Notes under the pieces: generated by a model
What the model saw: only the letters and a program-made list of their open reading frames with translations
Told to the model about the DNA's origin: nothing
Databases searched by the model: none
Shown: positions 45,549 through 60,200 of the stretch, piece after piece
Layout of the letters: the number at the start of each line of letters is the position of its first letter
How positions within the stretch are numbered: the stretch's first letter is position 1
Made by a program: the position numbers and the translations under genes
DNA from: Branchiostoma lanceolatum
Taxonomy: Eukaryota > Chordata > Leptocardii > Amphioxiformes > Branchiostomatidae
Assembly (NCBI RefSeq): GCF_035083965.1
Contig: NC_089723.1
Span: 32,677,193 to 32,741,192 of the forward strand
Length of the DNA stretch: 64,000 bases
Reading direction: 5' to 3'

Positions 45549-48500
45549 AATGCAGTGTCATGATGCTACTTCTGGACTTGGTACATAGCAATGCCATCTT
45601 GGTTGTTTCGTGCCTACTGTCTTATTCTATTTCATCTAAAATGTGTACATATTTAGTGTCTGTGAGTAAGTATTTACTTAACCACATGTACGATAGTAAC
45701 TAGTCCAAAGATAGTCTACAGAAAATGCTAAGTTTTGCTATCTGTAAGCATTATCTTTTAGGAGAATTTGGTATTTCTAAAAGTTGGGAACTTTGTTTGC
45801 CAGTGGGCAAGGGGACTCATTTTTTTTATTGCTTGTTCTCAATCAGGAACCTTTAACACATTCCAGTAATTGTACATACCATGACATGTGTTTTTGTAAC
45901 TTTTGAAATGTTGTTTGTTTGGAGTGAACCTCGTGCAGTCCATGTTACACAAGTCATGAGAATTCGAAATCTCAATTGTTAATAGTAATCTGTCAGATAT
46001 ATGCTGGGCAGATAGAAGTGCTATACTTATGATATTGAGTCTCACATCTATTTTTCTGTTCAACATTCTGACATATTCCATATGGCTTACCAAGTATGGA
46101 AATGGACAGCCAGAAAACATTTGCTTTATTCCTCTCCAATATCTACTGGAGAATGAGGAAGTATCACTAAGCAAAGCCATATCAACCCACTGAAAGATGC
46201 AAAGCTGGAGGTATATTTTCTCATGTACCTACATGTATTCTGTAGCCATTTTATTTAGTTTACTGGGCTCACAGATGGCACCCAGGCTATGTATTCTGTA
46301 CATTTTAGCACTAAAAGTAACCTTCATTGCAGAGAATGGAGTCTAAATTGAAGGCTTTCAAGAACTTAGGAGTTAATGATTTTAGTTGGTGAAGGGAAAG
46401 TCTATGTTTCTTAACGAAAACTTCATACATTTCTTGGACTGTTTTCAAATGTATATATAATTGTAACTAAACTGAATACAGATGTAATTGTGTTTCAACC
46501 ATGTGTAATTGTGTTACAACGAGAGCAGTAAATTTCACCAACTACGTGAATCAATCCTGTTTGATTTTCTTAACTTCCTGCAACTGATTTCTCAAATTCA
46601 ATAGCACACGCACACACAAAAGGAGGCCCACCACAGAAAAGATGGAAACCACCCAGACTTGTAGCCAAATATGAAGACAGTGGGATGAAATGGGAGACCA
46701 GAAGTAAACTAAGGATTGGGAACTAAGAAACTGCTGTTTAATTTTAATTGGCCTTGCAGCATATGTAGTCTGTAAATGCTACAAAAGAAGTAGGATTGTT
46801 TTTTACATTGTGAAAAGGGAACATTTTATCCAGTAATTGCTTGAAGTGTAGTTTGCTTTCATTACTTTTGTTAAGTGGGAGCTATTTTTAGACATGCATG
46901 AAAATAACTGGACAGTTTTTATCTAGGATAAATAACAACAGGAAAGTAGAGGTAGATTGGGTTGATTTTTTAATCTTAAATTGGAAGTAGTGCATTGGAA
47001 GAAGGGTTTCCAAAATTAAGTAGATATTTTTAGCAAAGATACACCGTTCAGAGATGTCAGAATTGTCGACTTTTGACAAGAATTGTTTGTATATACCCTG
47101 CTCACTGTACTTTGTAATGTTACATGATAGAGATCTGAGCATCTGGTAATATTATACAGTATGTATGGTACTGTATATGGGAAGTTATGTTTGCCATTAT
47201 TTTGCTGGGAACAGCGCAACTTGGTCTTTTACCCTCCTCTTCCATTATTACATTAACATATTGTGCAATAGTCAACAAATTAAGTGTGGATGTTTTTACT
47301 TTTTTTTAAGTAGAAATGTCATCTGAGGCTGTCAATGAAGGGATAACAAAGCACAGACACAGATGTTGTTTTCACAGGCAAACTACATAATCTTCCTTTA
47401 ACATTGTGTCTGGTTTTCTTGAAGTGCGTCACACAGTAATGTGTTTTGACTGCACCATTAGCTTCTCAGGGTGTACTCCAGAGAGGTCTGGAAAAGAACT
47501 TGTGTTTGGGGAAGTGTGCATTTTGTACTGTGGTTATGAACATGCATAGAGATAGGAAAATCTGTGAACATCTGAAGGGTTAGGCTAGGCCCCCTCAAAA
47601 AGCACACAGCCTTGCTGTCAGGACAAGAACGTTTTATCACAGTACCTGTCTGTTCTTCCTAGTTTAGCAGGTTCTCCATGAAGCTTCAGAGCCAATGACT
47701 GTCTCTGTGGTCCTTGTGCATCTTTTGGACTACAAAAATCCTTTTCTTGTGACTACATTATTTGCCATAGCACTGTCCTTGGTGCTGATTGGCCACTACA
47801 AGCCTCAACTGTAAATCTGATTAGTTGCTAACTTGCTACAAGCCAAAACCATCTGAGTGCTGGGAGCCTATGCTTGATATAGCCTGTGCTCGCTGGTTTA
47901 TCATGTGTTGATTTATGATTGATACCAGTTTTCTGATGGCTGCTGGGGTCTACTGGCTTGCCATGTTAAGGAGGCTGCTTCTTGTTTTCGGTTGGTTCAA
48001 GCCCCAATCTTCATGCTGATCGGTCACTAGTAGTAAGCTCTTTAATGTTACACTAAAAGCAAAGAAAACGCCCCTTCTGATTTGTTGGTGCATTGACAGA
48101 GCCACCACTAGAATGCAATGACTTACTGTGCTGGATCAGTTAGGCCTATGTGAAGTTTGACCAAAGATTAGAAAAAGCTAAGATTTTTGTAGGCTTGTTA
48201 CTCATTAGATTGCAATGCTGAAAGGAGGTAAAAGCTATGGCATTGCTGGGTCTGTGAGAAAAGGACATTTCAAATGGCAAATTACTGGCCCAGTTCCCAC
48301 TGTGATGACTATTACTGTATTACTGAAGTATAGAGGGTTTTTTAAACTAGAGATAGCAAAAAAGAGTTTGTGCAATGCTAACTTTACATGTAAGGTTATT
48401 GGTTGTTTTGTATGGTAGCTACTGGATATTTCTGTGTAAATATCATGATTTGAAAAATTAATTTTTAAGCATTCTCCTTTGACAATGCAATATCTGAAGA

Positions 48501-50003
48501 CGTAAAACATTTATGGAGTAGCACATTAACGGTGTTGTAGTAGTGTATACACTAAACATGTTTGAAAGTTTTTATTGCAATGTAGATGTTGCAAGGGTTC
48601 AGGGAATGTGCTAATGAGTCTTGTACATCTGTTGGTGAATATCGTACAATAATGAACACATGGTATTGAGTCATGTGTAATACGCAGTACCAAATTTACT
48701 TTCTGTTTGTACCCTGTACCACCAAGTGCCTGTTTCTAAAATCTGTGATTTTGGAGGCTAAACAGATGTATGAAATGGTAGTGCTTTCACTAAACACCAT
48801 ACAGTCATGTTAAACTAATGTATTTGTGATCGAATGGAGGGAAGTTTAAGTTCAGATGGGAGGTCTTGAGAGAAGTTATCAAATGTCTCTAGTGGAAATG
48901 TGTTGATGACAGGAGCACTATTCAATAACAAATAATGTGCTACCCGGTATAACATAACTGTATCAATATCAATCAAAGTAGAGATGTAAAGAACCAAAGT
49001 TACGGACAACCTGACCTTGTACAGGCATAAGAGATCTTGACTGAATGCTTGGTAAAAAGTTCAATATGTGGAATGTAGAGAATAAGGCAGTACGGTCAAT
49101 GGGAGTTTTGTAGATTAATCAACTCACTCCTGACTTCTGCTGTAATCAATATAAAGTTAGAAACATGGATGCGGTCACAGCAAGGGAGAGGTTAAACAGT
49201 TGAGATGTGATATAGGAATAAAGACGCAGATGGTGAAGAGTGGTGATATAGTGTATACTTATAGACGAAAAAGAAGTACATATTGAACAAAAATGTATGA
49301 GATGATCCTATCATGACCAGCGGTCCGGTGGTTTATTCCATTCATTCATTTGATATTCAAAAGTGACTGGAAGAGTCAAGGAGGCCATATTCTTCCTATT
49401 ACCCCCTTGGAGGGGCGTTTAACAGAGTATGGAAAACAAGAGGTGTCAAGCTACAAACTTGCCATTGAACTAACAGAGGGTGATCCGGTGATGACTGTCA
49501 TGTATGCCTCATTTGCTTCAAGATTACTTATTTCAAATGCAGGGAAAAGTTCAAGTGTGTCTGTATTAGTCCTGATAATTAAAAGCAATAATGTGAGATT
49601 GGTGTGTTGCTTGTATTGAAGTTTGTAAAGTATTGGTGTGTTGCTTGTATAGAAGTTTCTTTGATCTTAATTCATCCATCGACAACTGAAAGATGACATC
49701 ATAATAAACGGAAATAGCTCACAACAGCCTACCGTAGATAAAGTATGCATCACTCAACAAGTAGGAAGATGTTTTATATCCTATAAAGGTCAAGAAACTA
49801 GAGTGAAGTCTCATTCATCCAAGCTGTAGTGTTCATCATTTGGTTTCGTGTACATCAGCTAAGGCTAAGGAAGTAGCATGCATATTTAAAGAGAGTATGT
49901 CCACACAGTTATATACTTGTGTAGCAGATAATGTTGACAAAAGATGTTGGAAGGCGTTACCATGGAGCCATACCAAGTCGTACCCTTGGTGGTGCCATGT
50001 GGT
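45549..50003. other. Long non-coding stretch downstream of the RIIAD1-like gene
   Basis: About 4.4 kb. The left part is probably 3' UTR. No coding domain, RNA gene or clear mobile element was recognised on either strand; the reading frames present are short and have no homology I know. Confidence 0.4.
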
Positions 50004-53000
50004 TTACTGACACATGTTCTTCCGCACCCTGTCGCTGTTAAACCTGGCGATCATGTTGTACGGGTAGGTTGGATCCATCTGACTGACAGTGTCGAGCTCT
50101 GCCATCTGGGACACGAAGAGTAACATGGTAAAAATTAACGTTTCTAGTCTTTCCTACTGATGCATGTCTGAGCGAATTCTTAACAACTAGTACTTACATG
50201 CCTACGCTCATCAGCACCTTGACGATGAGGGGATGTGCCCATTAGCAGATGTGTCATTAGAAGATCTATGCAAGTTTGTTTTTTCTTGGCGAGTAAAGTC
50301 ATGTAATGTAGTCATCACTGATGTCTTAGAAAAGACTTCTGCAGATCCTTCAAGGCATGTAATCGTTCAGCTTTAGAAGTTGCAAGTAACCGGAGGGCAT
50401 ATAAAACTTGACCTGCGATGGAATACTTCATATGATATACTGTCACATTGACCTGGTTTGCAGTAGTTATCTTCAGAATAACAACATTAGGAGTACAGAA
50501 GCCCATAGCGACACAGCGAAACCATCCGCTCGGCTCTTGCGTGGTGTCGCTTTCGTATTGGAGAGTGTTAGCATCGATGACTCCCTTACCTGTTCCTCGG
50601 TGAGCTCCCAGCCAGCGGAGGCGCCCATGTTGTCCTCCAGCTGCTGCACGGTTTTCGCGCCAATGATGACAGACGACACCGCGTCCTTCTGTAGCAGCCA
50701 GCGGATTGCAACCTGCGCCGGGGTCTTACATGAAAGGGATAAAGACACAGTATAACTCCCATGCCAATGACGACATGTTTCATTATGACTCCTTGTAATA
50801 CTTACTTGGGGTATCCGCCTCGTCAGCAGCAGGATACACTTTGCACTAACCTTTGCGCACTACCAATGGCAGACGATACTCGTGGGTAATCGTTAGCGGG
50901 TAATCGTTAGCTGGTGTGTTACGCCGAAGGGCAGTTATACCGTCTATAAAGATACAGATACAGAACTTACCATGAGCCTCAGCCGCGTTCTTCGTGACAT
51001 CAATGATCTTCCAGGTCTTGTCATCTTTCTTGATCCTCTCAAAACCTGGGCACAACTCGTCGTCCTTTCCCTTCTTTATGCCGTCCGAAATCCTGGTTCT
51101 CTCGGGCGGGTCACCTTCTCTTTTGTACTTCCCAGTCAGCAGACCTCTGATTAAAGATAAAATGTATAGCGATAAAAGATGGGTGCAGTTGGCAGGTGTC
51201 ATCCGAATTCGCCAACTGATGAAATTCAAGATGAAATAACCAATCGGTAAGATAAACAATTAACTAAACGATGAAACATTACCGCACCCTGTGAGCGGGC
51301 TCCACGGGATGATACCGATGCCCTCCTCCCTGCAGACGTCAGTCAGCTCCCACTCTATCCCGCGGGACAGCAGGTTGTAATTCGCCTGAAATTGTTCCGA
51401 CGGTACTTTTGAAATGTAGAAAATTTTGTGACAATTTCCAAATAGTGGCAATGAATTGCAATTTTCTCCATTAGATGTTGCAGCTTTGGTGCTAGTGCCG
51501 ACTGATAAACACCTTACAGATGTACGCCAAAAATAGCTACTCAAGCAACTAGATAAATTTTCAAACAGTCAGACGTTTCAGACAGCATCCGCTGTCTTTC
51601 GTCAGTGACTAAAGATAGATATGTTAATGAGGTTAAGACAATTTATGATTACATGTTACAGATGTAATGTCTTCTCTATTGACAGTATTGCAACATGATA
51701 TGGAGACTGCACAGTGCACACTGTAAAAAAAGCCATACCTGAAGAGAGATCCACTTGTTGAGCCCCATGGACTTGCTGAGATCAACAATCTTCTGCAGCT
51801 GCCAGCCGGTGACGTTACTGGCGCCCAGGTAACGCACCTTCCCTGCGCGCACCAGATCATTCAGAGCTGACAGGGTCTCTTCGATGGGGACAGCCTTATC
51901 CCAGAGGTGGATCTAGAATGGTGACACACACGATGGGTTTGTAAATAAATACGTCATAACCAACAGCTCTACCGTTTGAAACCATGGAGCTCCGGGGGGT
52001 ATTTACAGGAGCATCATATGCAATCATTCGGTGCCTAATGTCAAACTGGTCGTTTTCGATTTCGGAGCTAGAATAGGATGGTCGTTTGACAGATATGAGG
52101 GCCTGCATTGGGAGGGGGGTGTGGTTTCAGGGGGTCTGCATACATGTGATTACATGAAGATGTCACAGATGATATAAGCCAAAAGAAGCCGATTGACCGA
52201 TGGTATGGTGTGTAATTTACACTAACTGCATCACATACAGTCCCTATACATGTATATGTAGCATCAACTTTGAGCATAGCGCATTTTGTAACTAGTGAAT
52301 AATTGAGCACACAAGTCCGTTAAAGCGCACAATTCACATCATTATTCTAATCAGCGCTGAATCCGTTGTTATGTGACTTTGCCGGAAAATCAGTTCAATG
52401 TGTTCTCACGCCGACAGTCGGTGACTTGGGGCCTCACAATGCGTCACAAGATCGTCACCCAGGACAAGCGTGGACTTGGTCATTTTTCCCTCCATTTTTG
52501 TACGCGAGAGTTTCCTTTTGGTGTGAAATGTTGGCTTGACTCGATAAATCTCACCTTCGTCGGGATCTGTTCCTCCCGTAGCGCGCGACCACACTATTAG
52601 ATACAGATGTATGGAACAAAGTCGAAGCGACGACTCAAATGCGCTTGGTTTGAGCAAGGAGGTTTAATAGAGGTTTGAGTTCATGACATTTACATACGAC
52701 CAGGGATATTTTAAAATAAACCACAACTCGGCCGTCATGACGTTCGGTGACCAACTGGCAGCCATATGATTGGACCTTGCTAGAAAAGTACTGCCTGTCA
52801 TATAGTGTACAATTATGAAGCAAACAACTGTGCTGTTTTAAAAACACTGGAGTGGAATGAAGACGAACAAGTCTACCCACCTGGTACAGGTCCACATAGT
52901 CCGTACGGAGCCTGCGCAGACTGTCGTCTATGGACTGCATGATGTGATGGCGGCTGAGCCCCACGCGGTTGATGCCCTTGCCGGTGGTGGACCTGACCTT

Positions 53001-53864
53001 GGTGGCCACAACAAGCTTCTCTCTCTCCTGCCTGGAATATTTAACGTATTCTCCCAACAAGTGATCTTTCCGACAACTTCAAGGAACACTCGGTCTCATA
53101 TATTATCCTGTGAACCCTGGACGATTTGGAATATTAATGATCATGTTCAACGTATCCCCCGATACTCCTAAGTTTGTTTGGACAGACCTGTCGGACTGCC
53201 CTTGTTATCATTTTTGATGAAATGTTTTTTATTCATTTTTTTTGGCTAAGCGTTCTTCTTCTGTCATCAAACAGTACTACAAAATCAAACTTTTCATAAA
53301 AAGATACTTACTTTGCCAACCAGGTCCCTACGATTTCTTCAGACTTGCCTCCTGCATAAACGTCTGCTGTATCGATGAAGTTTCCTCCCAGCTCCACGTA
53401 GCGATCCAAGATGGCGTGAGAGGCCGCCTCGTCGCACTGGCCGGAAAAAAGCGCCTAACATAACCAACACAGTCCATGTCTTCATCAACACGTTCGGTTT
53501 ATTTTCGCACGTATCCTCAAACTTTAGGGACCAAGCAACTACACACTAAAAATAGCGCGGGGAGAGTTCCTATTATCAACGGGTTTACGGTAGGTTTTTG
53601 TAGATATATGTATATCTGCTCGATCAGTTCTGAAGGCTGATATGATCGCAGAGGAACTTTGCGAAGGTATGACTAGGTATAGTTTAGAAGCCCCCCTCCT
53701 ACAAACACAGCGACACAAACAAACACAGAGACACGAACACAGTATGGTCCACCGTGATCCCCGCGCTCACCCATTCTCCAAACAAACGTCATGGCGCCCA
53801 GGCAGATGCTGGACACCTTCAAACCGCTGCCGCCCAGGAATCGGTACTCAGTCGTGTCGGCCAT
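50004..53864 (-). CDS. Aldo-keto reductase, possibly inactivated in this haplotype
   Basis: Predicted cytosolic NAD(P)H-dependent aldo-keto reductase, TIM-barrel fold, about 358 aa. Exons in reverse order: 53771-53864, 53312-53454, 52881-53031, 51739-51912, 51283-51385, 50971-51144, 50590-50729 (or -50724), 50004-50105. The catalytic tetrad is visible: D and Y in [12 protein letters not shown] in LVVATKV, H in IHLWD at the start of exon 4. Further family motifs are [25 protein letters not shown] and [11 protein letters not shown]. Two problems are evident. Exon 1 ends in phase 1 while exon 2 needs phase 0, explained by a tandem TTTG (TTTGTTTG) near 53782-53790. The acceptor that would keep frame before [11 protein letters not shown] reads AT instead of AG (50730-50731). 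Either the locus is decaying, this is a null allele, or the assembly has errors. The remaining exons are intact. Confidence 0.8.
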
Positions 53865-56800
53865 CTTGACTACTGGTAGGTACGGCTATACTTTCCTGCA
53901 GAGCTAGCTTATTTGCAATGCCTTTGGACCTTTGAAGTTGTACTTGGACCCGGCGGGCGCTACGTCAATACCCGTGATCACCGGAGCATTGTCTTCTAAC
54001 ACCAGGGGCAAAAGCACACAGGTCACGGATCTCAAATCAATCATTAATGGGGTATTCCAACGGCAGGATTACAGTATTCTAAAAATCTACCTCACACTTG
54101 TCAGTTTGTCACCCTCACTACCAGTATCTGACTCCTATTATGGCGTTGGAATCGCATGCAATGCTAGTATTGTTAACCACTCACGCTATATTTTTACTCA
54201 AAGGGCCGGGCACCGGTACTCGTTGAGGCACTTGTCCGGCTAACTTCAACTTGTCATTCCTGGTCGATTTCTGGGCGCGTGTGAATAACACAAAGGAAAC
54301 AGCTAATGTTATGATAGTTCGCATGTGAGTAGGTCTTGACAAAATGAAGGTCATGCTCGATTTTGATAACGAGCGGTGGAATATGCGGGTTTGCGTCTTC
54401 TATTCGTAACATCATATGGTCACAAGTCATGACGTCTGGCTGGCAGGTAGGTTCCGTACACATGTTTACATTTATTATAGATTATGGAAATGACTCATTT
54501 ACAAAATTTATGTTTGGCGATCTCACATAAGTCACAATTATGAAACTCCAATCATTTACCACTAAGGAATTATGGCAATTTTACATGCAGATTAGGCGCT
54601 TGTTTGCATAAGTGGTATCTGCAAATGTTCCACCTGCCACATTTTACATACGTTACATATACCTGTATTAAAGGCAACCAAAGCAATATCAAGGCCCCAA
54701 AAATGGAAATAGAAAAAATGCTGAAATCTTTATGGTAGTGACATCTACTAACATTGTTTAGCACATTTGCGTAATAACTTCATACTTTTAGCATTTCAAA
54801 ACCGCGTAAAATCGTGCTGTACGATGATCCCCTTAGTTTCGCGAGCCTACAAAAACTCATGAGCTTCAACCATAGGCCTGCACTTAAAATCGATCTTTTT
54901 ATGTCAACATGTGCCTTGAAAAGTCTTAGATATCATTCTAAATGTATTAAGGTTTCTGGACCTGTTTTGTAGAGTTTCCACTGACTTGAAACCTAATGTC
55001 TCGTATATTTCCCCATTCTTAAAATGCTGAAGTATATACCCTTTCAGAGCCTAACCTGGAGTACCGCTCGCGGCCGTGGCGAGAAAAGTTTTAAAGACGA
55101 CCGTCAAATTGCCAAATTTCGCTCTTTTCGGGAATGGGAAATCGTAAAAGGCTCGCAAAGGGGTTCGATTTTTGAGGCTTACTCAACCTTGATCACGATA
55201 TTTAAGACATTTACAAACAAAACAATGGGATACGAGATATTTCCTTCGCATTTTACCAGCAGAAGTGGCCGAGTATATATTTCCTGCAAATTGTCACTTT
55301 CTGAAGAGTTACCGCATCCAAATTGTGGCTTTATTTCATGAAACAATAGTACATTGGACAAACGCAACGGTGTTTTTGTTATTTTGTCTATGAAAACATT
55401 TCTTTTCAATGTTCTGTTGGTATACTATAAGTATAACGATGCAACATAACCCTAGGTGCTGGGGGAAGCCACTTGATGGAATGAATTTTAGACGTCATAA
55501 TTCCGGATGAATTATCAAACAGACTGTAAGGAGTTGAATGAACAGCATAACTTCATCAGTCATAATCAGAAGTAACGGTAAAGTTGACATTATTTATTGT
55601 TGTGCCTCATATCATCATCATCATTATTATATTATTTTTCACTCACTGCTATCATTTCTGGTTTGCATAAGATCCCCTTAACAATGTGGATAAACAAACA
55701 ATTCAAATCATTCCGCCAACGTTTTTCACGATTTTCAAGCAATTTATTGAAACTTGCTGAAAGTTGATGACTTAACGATTTCTAACTTCCAACAATTATT
55801 TCTTCCAATTAGAAAAATAATCCAACCAAGCTAATGACGAATTTGTGCATTGTTGTTATCATGGCAAATAGTACCAAAGATACGTAATCAAATATTCAGA
55901 AGGGTTGCAACTGTCGGCTTCACTGCCAAAATATGAATGTATCTATAGCTAGAAAAAATGAACAAAGGAAACATTGAACCCAGATCCGATACATTTATTG
56001 TATTTGACATGTACCAAACGTGTGATTGAAAGAGTGACAAGAATAACGTGTAAATATACGTATGAAAAACCAGTCATCACGTGTGTTGTAAAGTTGTGAA
56101 TAGACACAAGTAACAAAGAAATGTATATGTGTTGCTTTTGTGTAGTAAACATTGCACATCTTCCTACAAACACTAGGAAAAGTGTACACATACAACCAAA
56201 GATCAATTTAAAAGTTATCATTTTTCTTGCATCACTCATCTATAAAAGTAGAATCTACTATAGAAGTAAGGTCATTTCATCAGCATGTGAAAATAACCTG
56301 CTATCACATATACATCATTGTATTTGGCTCCTCATACAATAGGGCTACCAGCATGCTCAATGTCAACTGTACTACGTGTACAACACAGACAGATGGGAAT
56401 GGCTGAGGTTCTTTGCTTTGATGTTACGAATCCGATGTTCTTCTCTGCCAGTCGTGAGTACATATTCAACTTTAATCGTAACCTGTCAATCACTTCTCGT
56501 TGAGCACTGCTCATCTTTCTCCAGCATTGCCAACGAGACGGGCACACTTTATTTGCATATTCCTATCGTCATCCACGACATATTGTCCAGCCTAGAAGGA
56601 ATCAACTATGATAGGTTATCTCGAGAATTTCTCCATTGTAGACCAGTTTGCAGCGTCCCCTACCATTTACCAACGTGCTGCAGTTCCTATTACGAATAGA
56701 TGTGATCTAGATACTAGTACTTTTAGAACATCACCAGCTATCATAAATGTACACCATGCTGGGTTATCTAGCTAGCCCATTCTGATATTCCATTACAAAC

Positions 56801-57289
56801 ATTAATGAGTTTTTTTAAACATTGTAATATAAATGTTATTCAAATATATGAGTAAATAAAAAAAGGTCGAGCCAAGCCCTCTCTTCAGCAGCAGTTAAGT
56901 GCAGGTCACCGAGGATGGAACATTCTGTCCATCGTAACGAAGGGTAAACTTTTATAACAACGTTGCATTTCAAGGTGATGGGCCGGGGGACATGGTATCT
57001 GTTTTAACTTTGGGAGAGGGAGCAAATTCCGTCACTACTTTTCCGCTCAATCTTTTCCCCACAATATATTTGGATTCCCGCCCTTCACTCAAATTCACAG
57101 ACGTTCAAAAGTTGACTGTGCTTAAGTGTCATCACTGTTCTAACAAAACAATTTCTTTTCAAAAAAACTTTATCATAAATTTTATCACGAATGACTTTTC
57201 ATTTCGCTGCTCATTTGGGGTGTGTGTGTTCTATTTAGTGATTAAGGACGACATTGCTGTCCACTTTGCTTGTCGGTTAACGTTTGCTA
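53865..57289. other. Intergenic; no gene recognised
   Basis: Includes the promoter side of the aldo-keto reductase gene. 54480-54630 carries another copy of the AT-rich dispersed repeat (ATCATTTACCACTAAGGAAT). No coding signal between about 54700 and 57289 on either strand. Confidence 0.4.
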
Positions 57290-60200
57290 TTACACAGAAC
57301 TAGACACCATGTGATCTAGCCTCTTCTTGACGGTGAGCCTCTCGGAGGTCCAGTCCGGCGCGATGATGAAGTGACTGCGGTGTGGCGGGCGGACATGCTG
57401 GAAGAAGCTGACGTTACAGGTGTAGTCCAGCGACTTCTTCGGCTGGTTCCGGTACCACCGCGGGGGGTTGGCGGGCAGGCGGGCTATGGTCACGTTGCTC
57501 CTACCTTTCTCCACTTGGCTGTAAGAAATAGGATATTTCATCATGAGTCTCATGAGTTGTCCCTACAATCCAGTCATGGATTTTTTTCATTGGTTGTCCT
57601 GTCTACAAAACAATAGCAATCCAGCAACCAATTGGAAACAAAAAGAAATCTGGAAAGCAACGCCACCAAAAACGTATCTTTGTCGAAGATAATAAAGGGC
57701 CTGAAAAAGCACATAAAATGCACCACAGAGGTCCCTTCTGGAAAACGCCCCCTTGCGGTTAGCATGATCAGGACCACGCCTAACGTCGTTAGTTACATGA
57801 CGTCACCGCGACTTACCGCTCGCCCTTACTGCCGGAACTCTTGAAGATTTCTGACAGGTATTCCTTTCTGTATGCAGAGCAGAGCAGAGAAGCATAAGTG
57901 ACCAGCTAGCTATAGCAAGGGTAAAGCTTTTGTGGCAAGCCCACCGACTGAAACTCTCCATGTAATATCCTCCTTTCTTAGTCCTTACTATGGACTATTG
58001 ACGCCTCCATCACCTTCAATGATGTGGTCGACGACTGTTTGAAGATAGTTTTTGGCCGAAGTACATTCGAATTACATTCGGTGAAAACAATTCGAGAGCA
58101 AATAAGACATTTTGCAGTGAAAATTCCAGAAATCATTGCTTGCTCTGGCACGTCAGTTTTTCTACTCTCCAAGCAGAAGTTGGTAGGGAAGATTGTCACC
58201 TTTTTATCCCGTGTCCAGTTTTCTGTCCGCTCTCCCCACCTCTCTGGTAGGGAGAGCCGACAGAAAACTGGGCACAGGATAAAAAGGTGACAATCTTCCC
58301 CACCAACTTCTGCTTGGAGAGTAAGTTTGTCAGCTTTACAGGAAACTTACTCTTCCAGGTCTTCCATGTAGTCCTTCAGGATCTGCTCTTCGCGGGGGTT
58401 CCCGTCCACTCTGCCGTCGATCCCGTCCAGCCTGTAGGCCGGGGGCGGTCCGTTGTTGGCGCCGGTGGGGGCCAGCTTGCGCCGCTGTCGCGCAGGCGCA
58501 GAACGGGTGGCTCTGTTCTGGGACGCTGCAATTCACAGAAAAAGGCAGACGTTTTTTACCAGTGTGATTCTTAACATGTATTCATCTTAAGTAACATGTA
58601 TACTTCCATCGCTATTGATTGCATTTCAAAAACTGCCATCCTGTTCGTGATGACATTATCATACTGTTGAACAGTAAAGAGTTCGCCCCTGAGGTGTAAC
58701 CAAAAATTACATACATGTGATACACTTTCTTTCCTACCTGACTTTTCCAGACGTACGGGGGAAGTTCCACGTGTGGCCACATGTACCCGCATGGAGCTCG
58801 GCTGGGACCGCTCAGGCCCGGCTGACTTCCCGCCGTTTAGACTCTTCAACATGTCGTAAACGATCTGTTTCTCTGTGAAACGCCGGGAGGAAAAACTAAG
58901 TCATGATAGAATACTGGCGGCCATTAGCAACGAAGGCATGCCCAAGAATGCGAAGCAGTATTACTCAGTTTCTATAGGTATTGTCCAGTTCTTTATGACA
59001 CCGCTTTTTCTAAAAATATTTTTACGAAGAGAGATTGGACAGTGACAATGCGGTAGTACATGATCGGTTCTCCATTTTGTACATGCATGGTGCCTGGAGA
59101 GAGATTCTTGGTTGAATCATTATCGCTTTATCACTTGTCTCCTTTCAAGTAAGATGCAAATGTTTTTCCATCAACGAGTAGGTTAGCCGCACACAGAACC
59201 CATACACAGAGCTTGCTAATGAAATGGAGCTGCCTCGGAAATTACATTAAAACAAACCAATTTACTTCGCCTCCTGCCGAACCATTCACTATTGAGAGGA
59301 CTTTGACTTAATAAAGGTTTTGACAAAGAGCCAATGTTCTTCAGAACTCTCTAGGCGACATCGGGCATGTTAAGTTAATTACGTAGTACTGTGTGTTGTA
59401 AGATTAGTGTCCCTCCTGTCAATTAAATTTGTGCTGACCAAAAAGGTTTATTCACACCATTATAACGTCTAAAATGCCATTCTCAAAATTACTTCCAAAA
59501 TCTATTCAATGCGTTGAACCCATAACAAAAGCGACTAAATTTTTAGCTAATATGAAAGGCCACAACTACAATGAATAATAACCATAGGTAGCAATACCAG
59601 AGGATTCTAATATTGTCACGTGTTCACCAAGGGTGTGGGGGAGATACGAAGAGATTTTAGGACCAGATCGATTTAAGTCGCTTCTTTGTAATCGTCTTAC
59701 CGTAGTCGTCAGCGTTCTGGGCCCAGGACTTGAACTTGCCCACCTGACCACCTGTCGTCATAGCACTCACCTGGCAGGTCAGAATAAAACAACAGGCTTA
59801 CAATCAAAGTCATGATCAATAACAACACAAACATGCTTTAGTTTCCTCAATGGCAATGCCCTATACATAGATGCACGCCATTGTCTCCACTGATTTTAAA
59901 ACTTTGCACTTTCTTCTAAGCATTTTTCACATTAGCTGGGACGTTCTATTGATATTGGAACGTATCTGACGCTGCCAAATTCTTCTTTTGGTGTTACTTG
60001 CGTGACTTAATCTTATACATTCATCTGAAGTACAGCCAGTAGGTACCCATATGAGCAGTGAGACTTTTGTAGTAACTTTTTATGTGCTCGAGGCACCTCC
60101 TCGATCACGGGACCCCAATTTTACGTCTTTTCGCAAAGACGAATGCAGCTCCAACCAGGATGCCCTTCCCAGGATTGAACCGGGCTCTCCCACTAATTGG

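Noticed and set aside
55024-55341. 105-codon forward frame
   Set aside because: No domain similarity, no splice or repeat context; composition like random AT-rich sequence.
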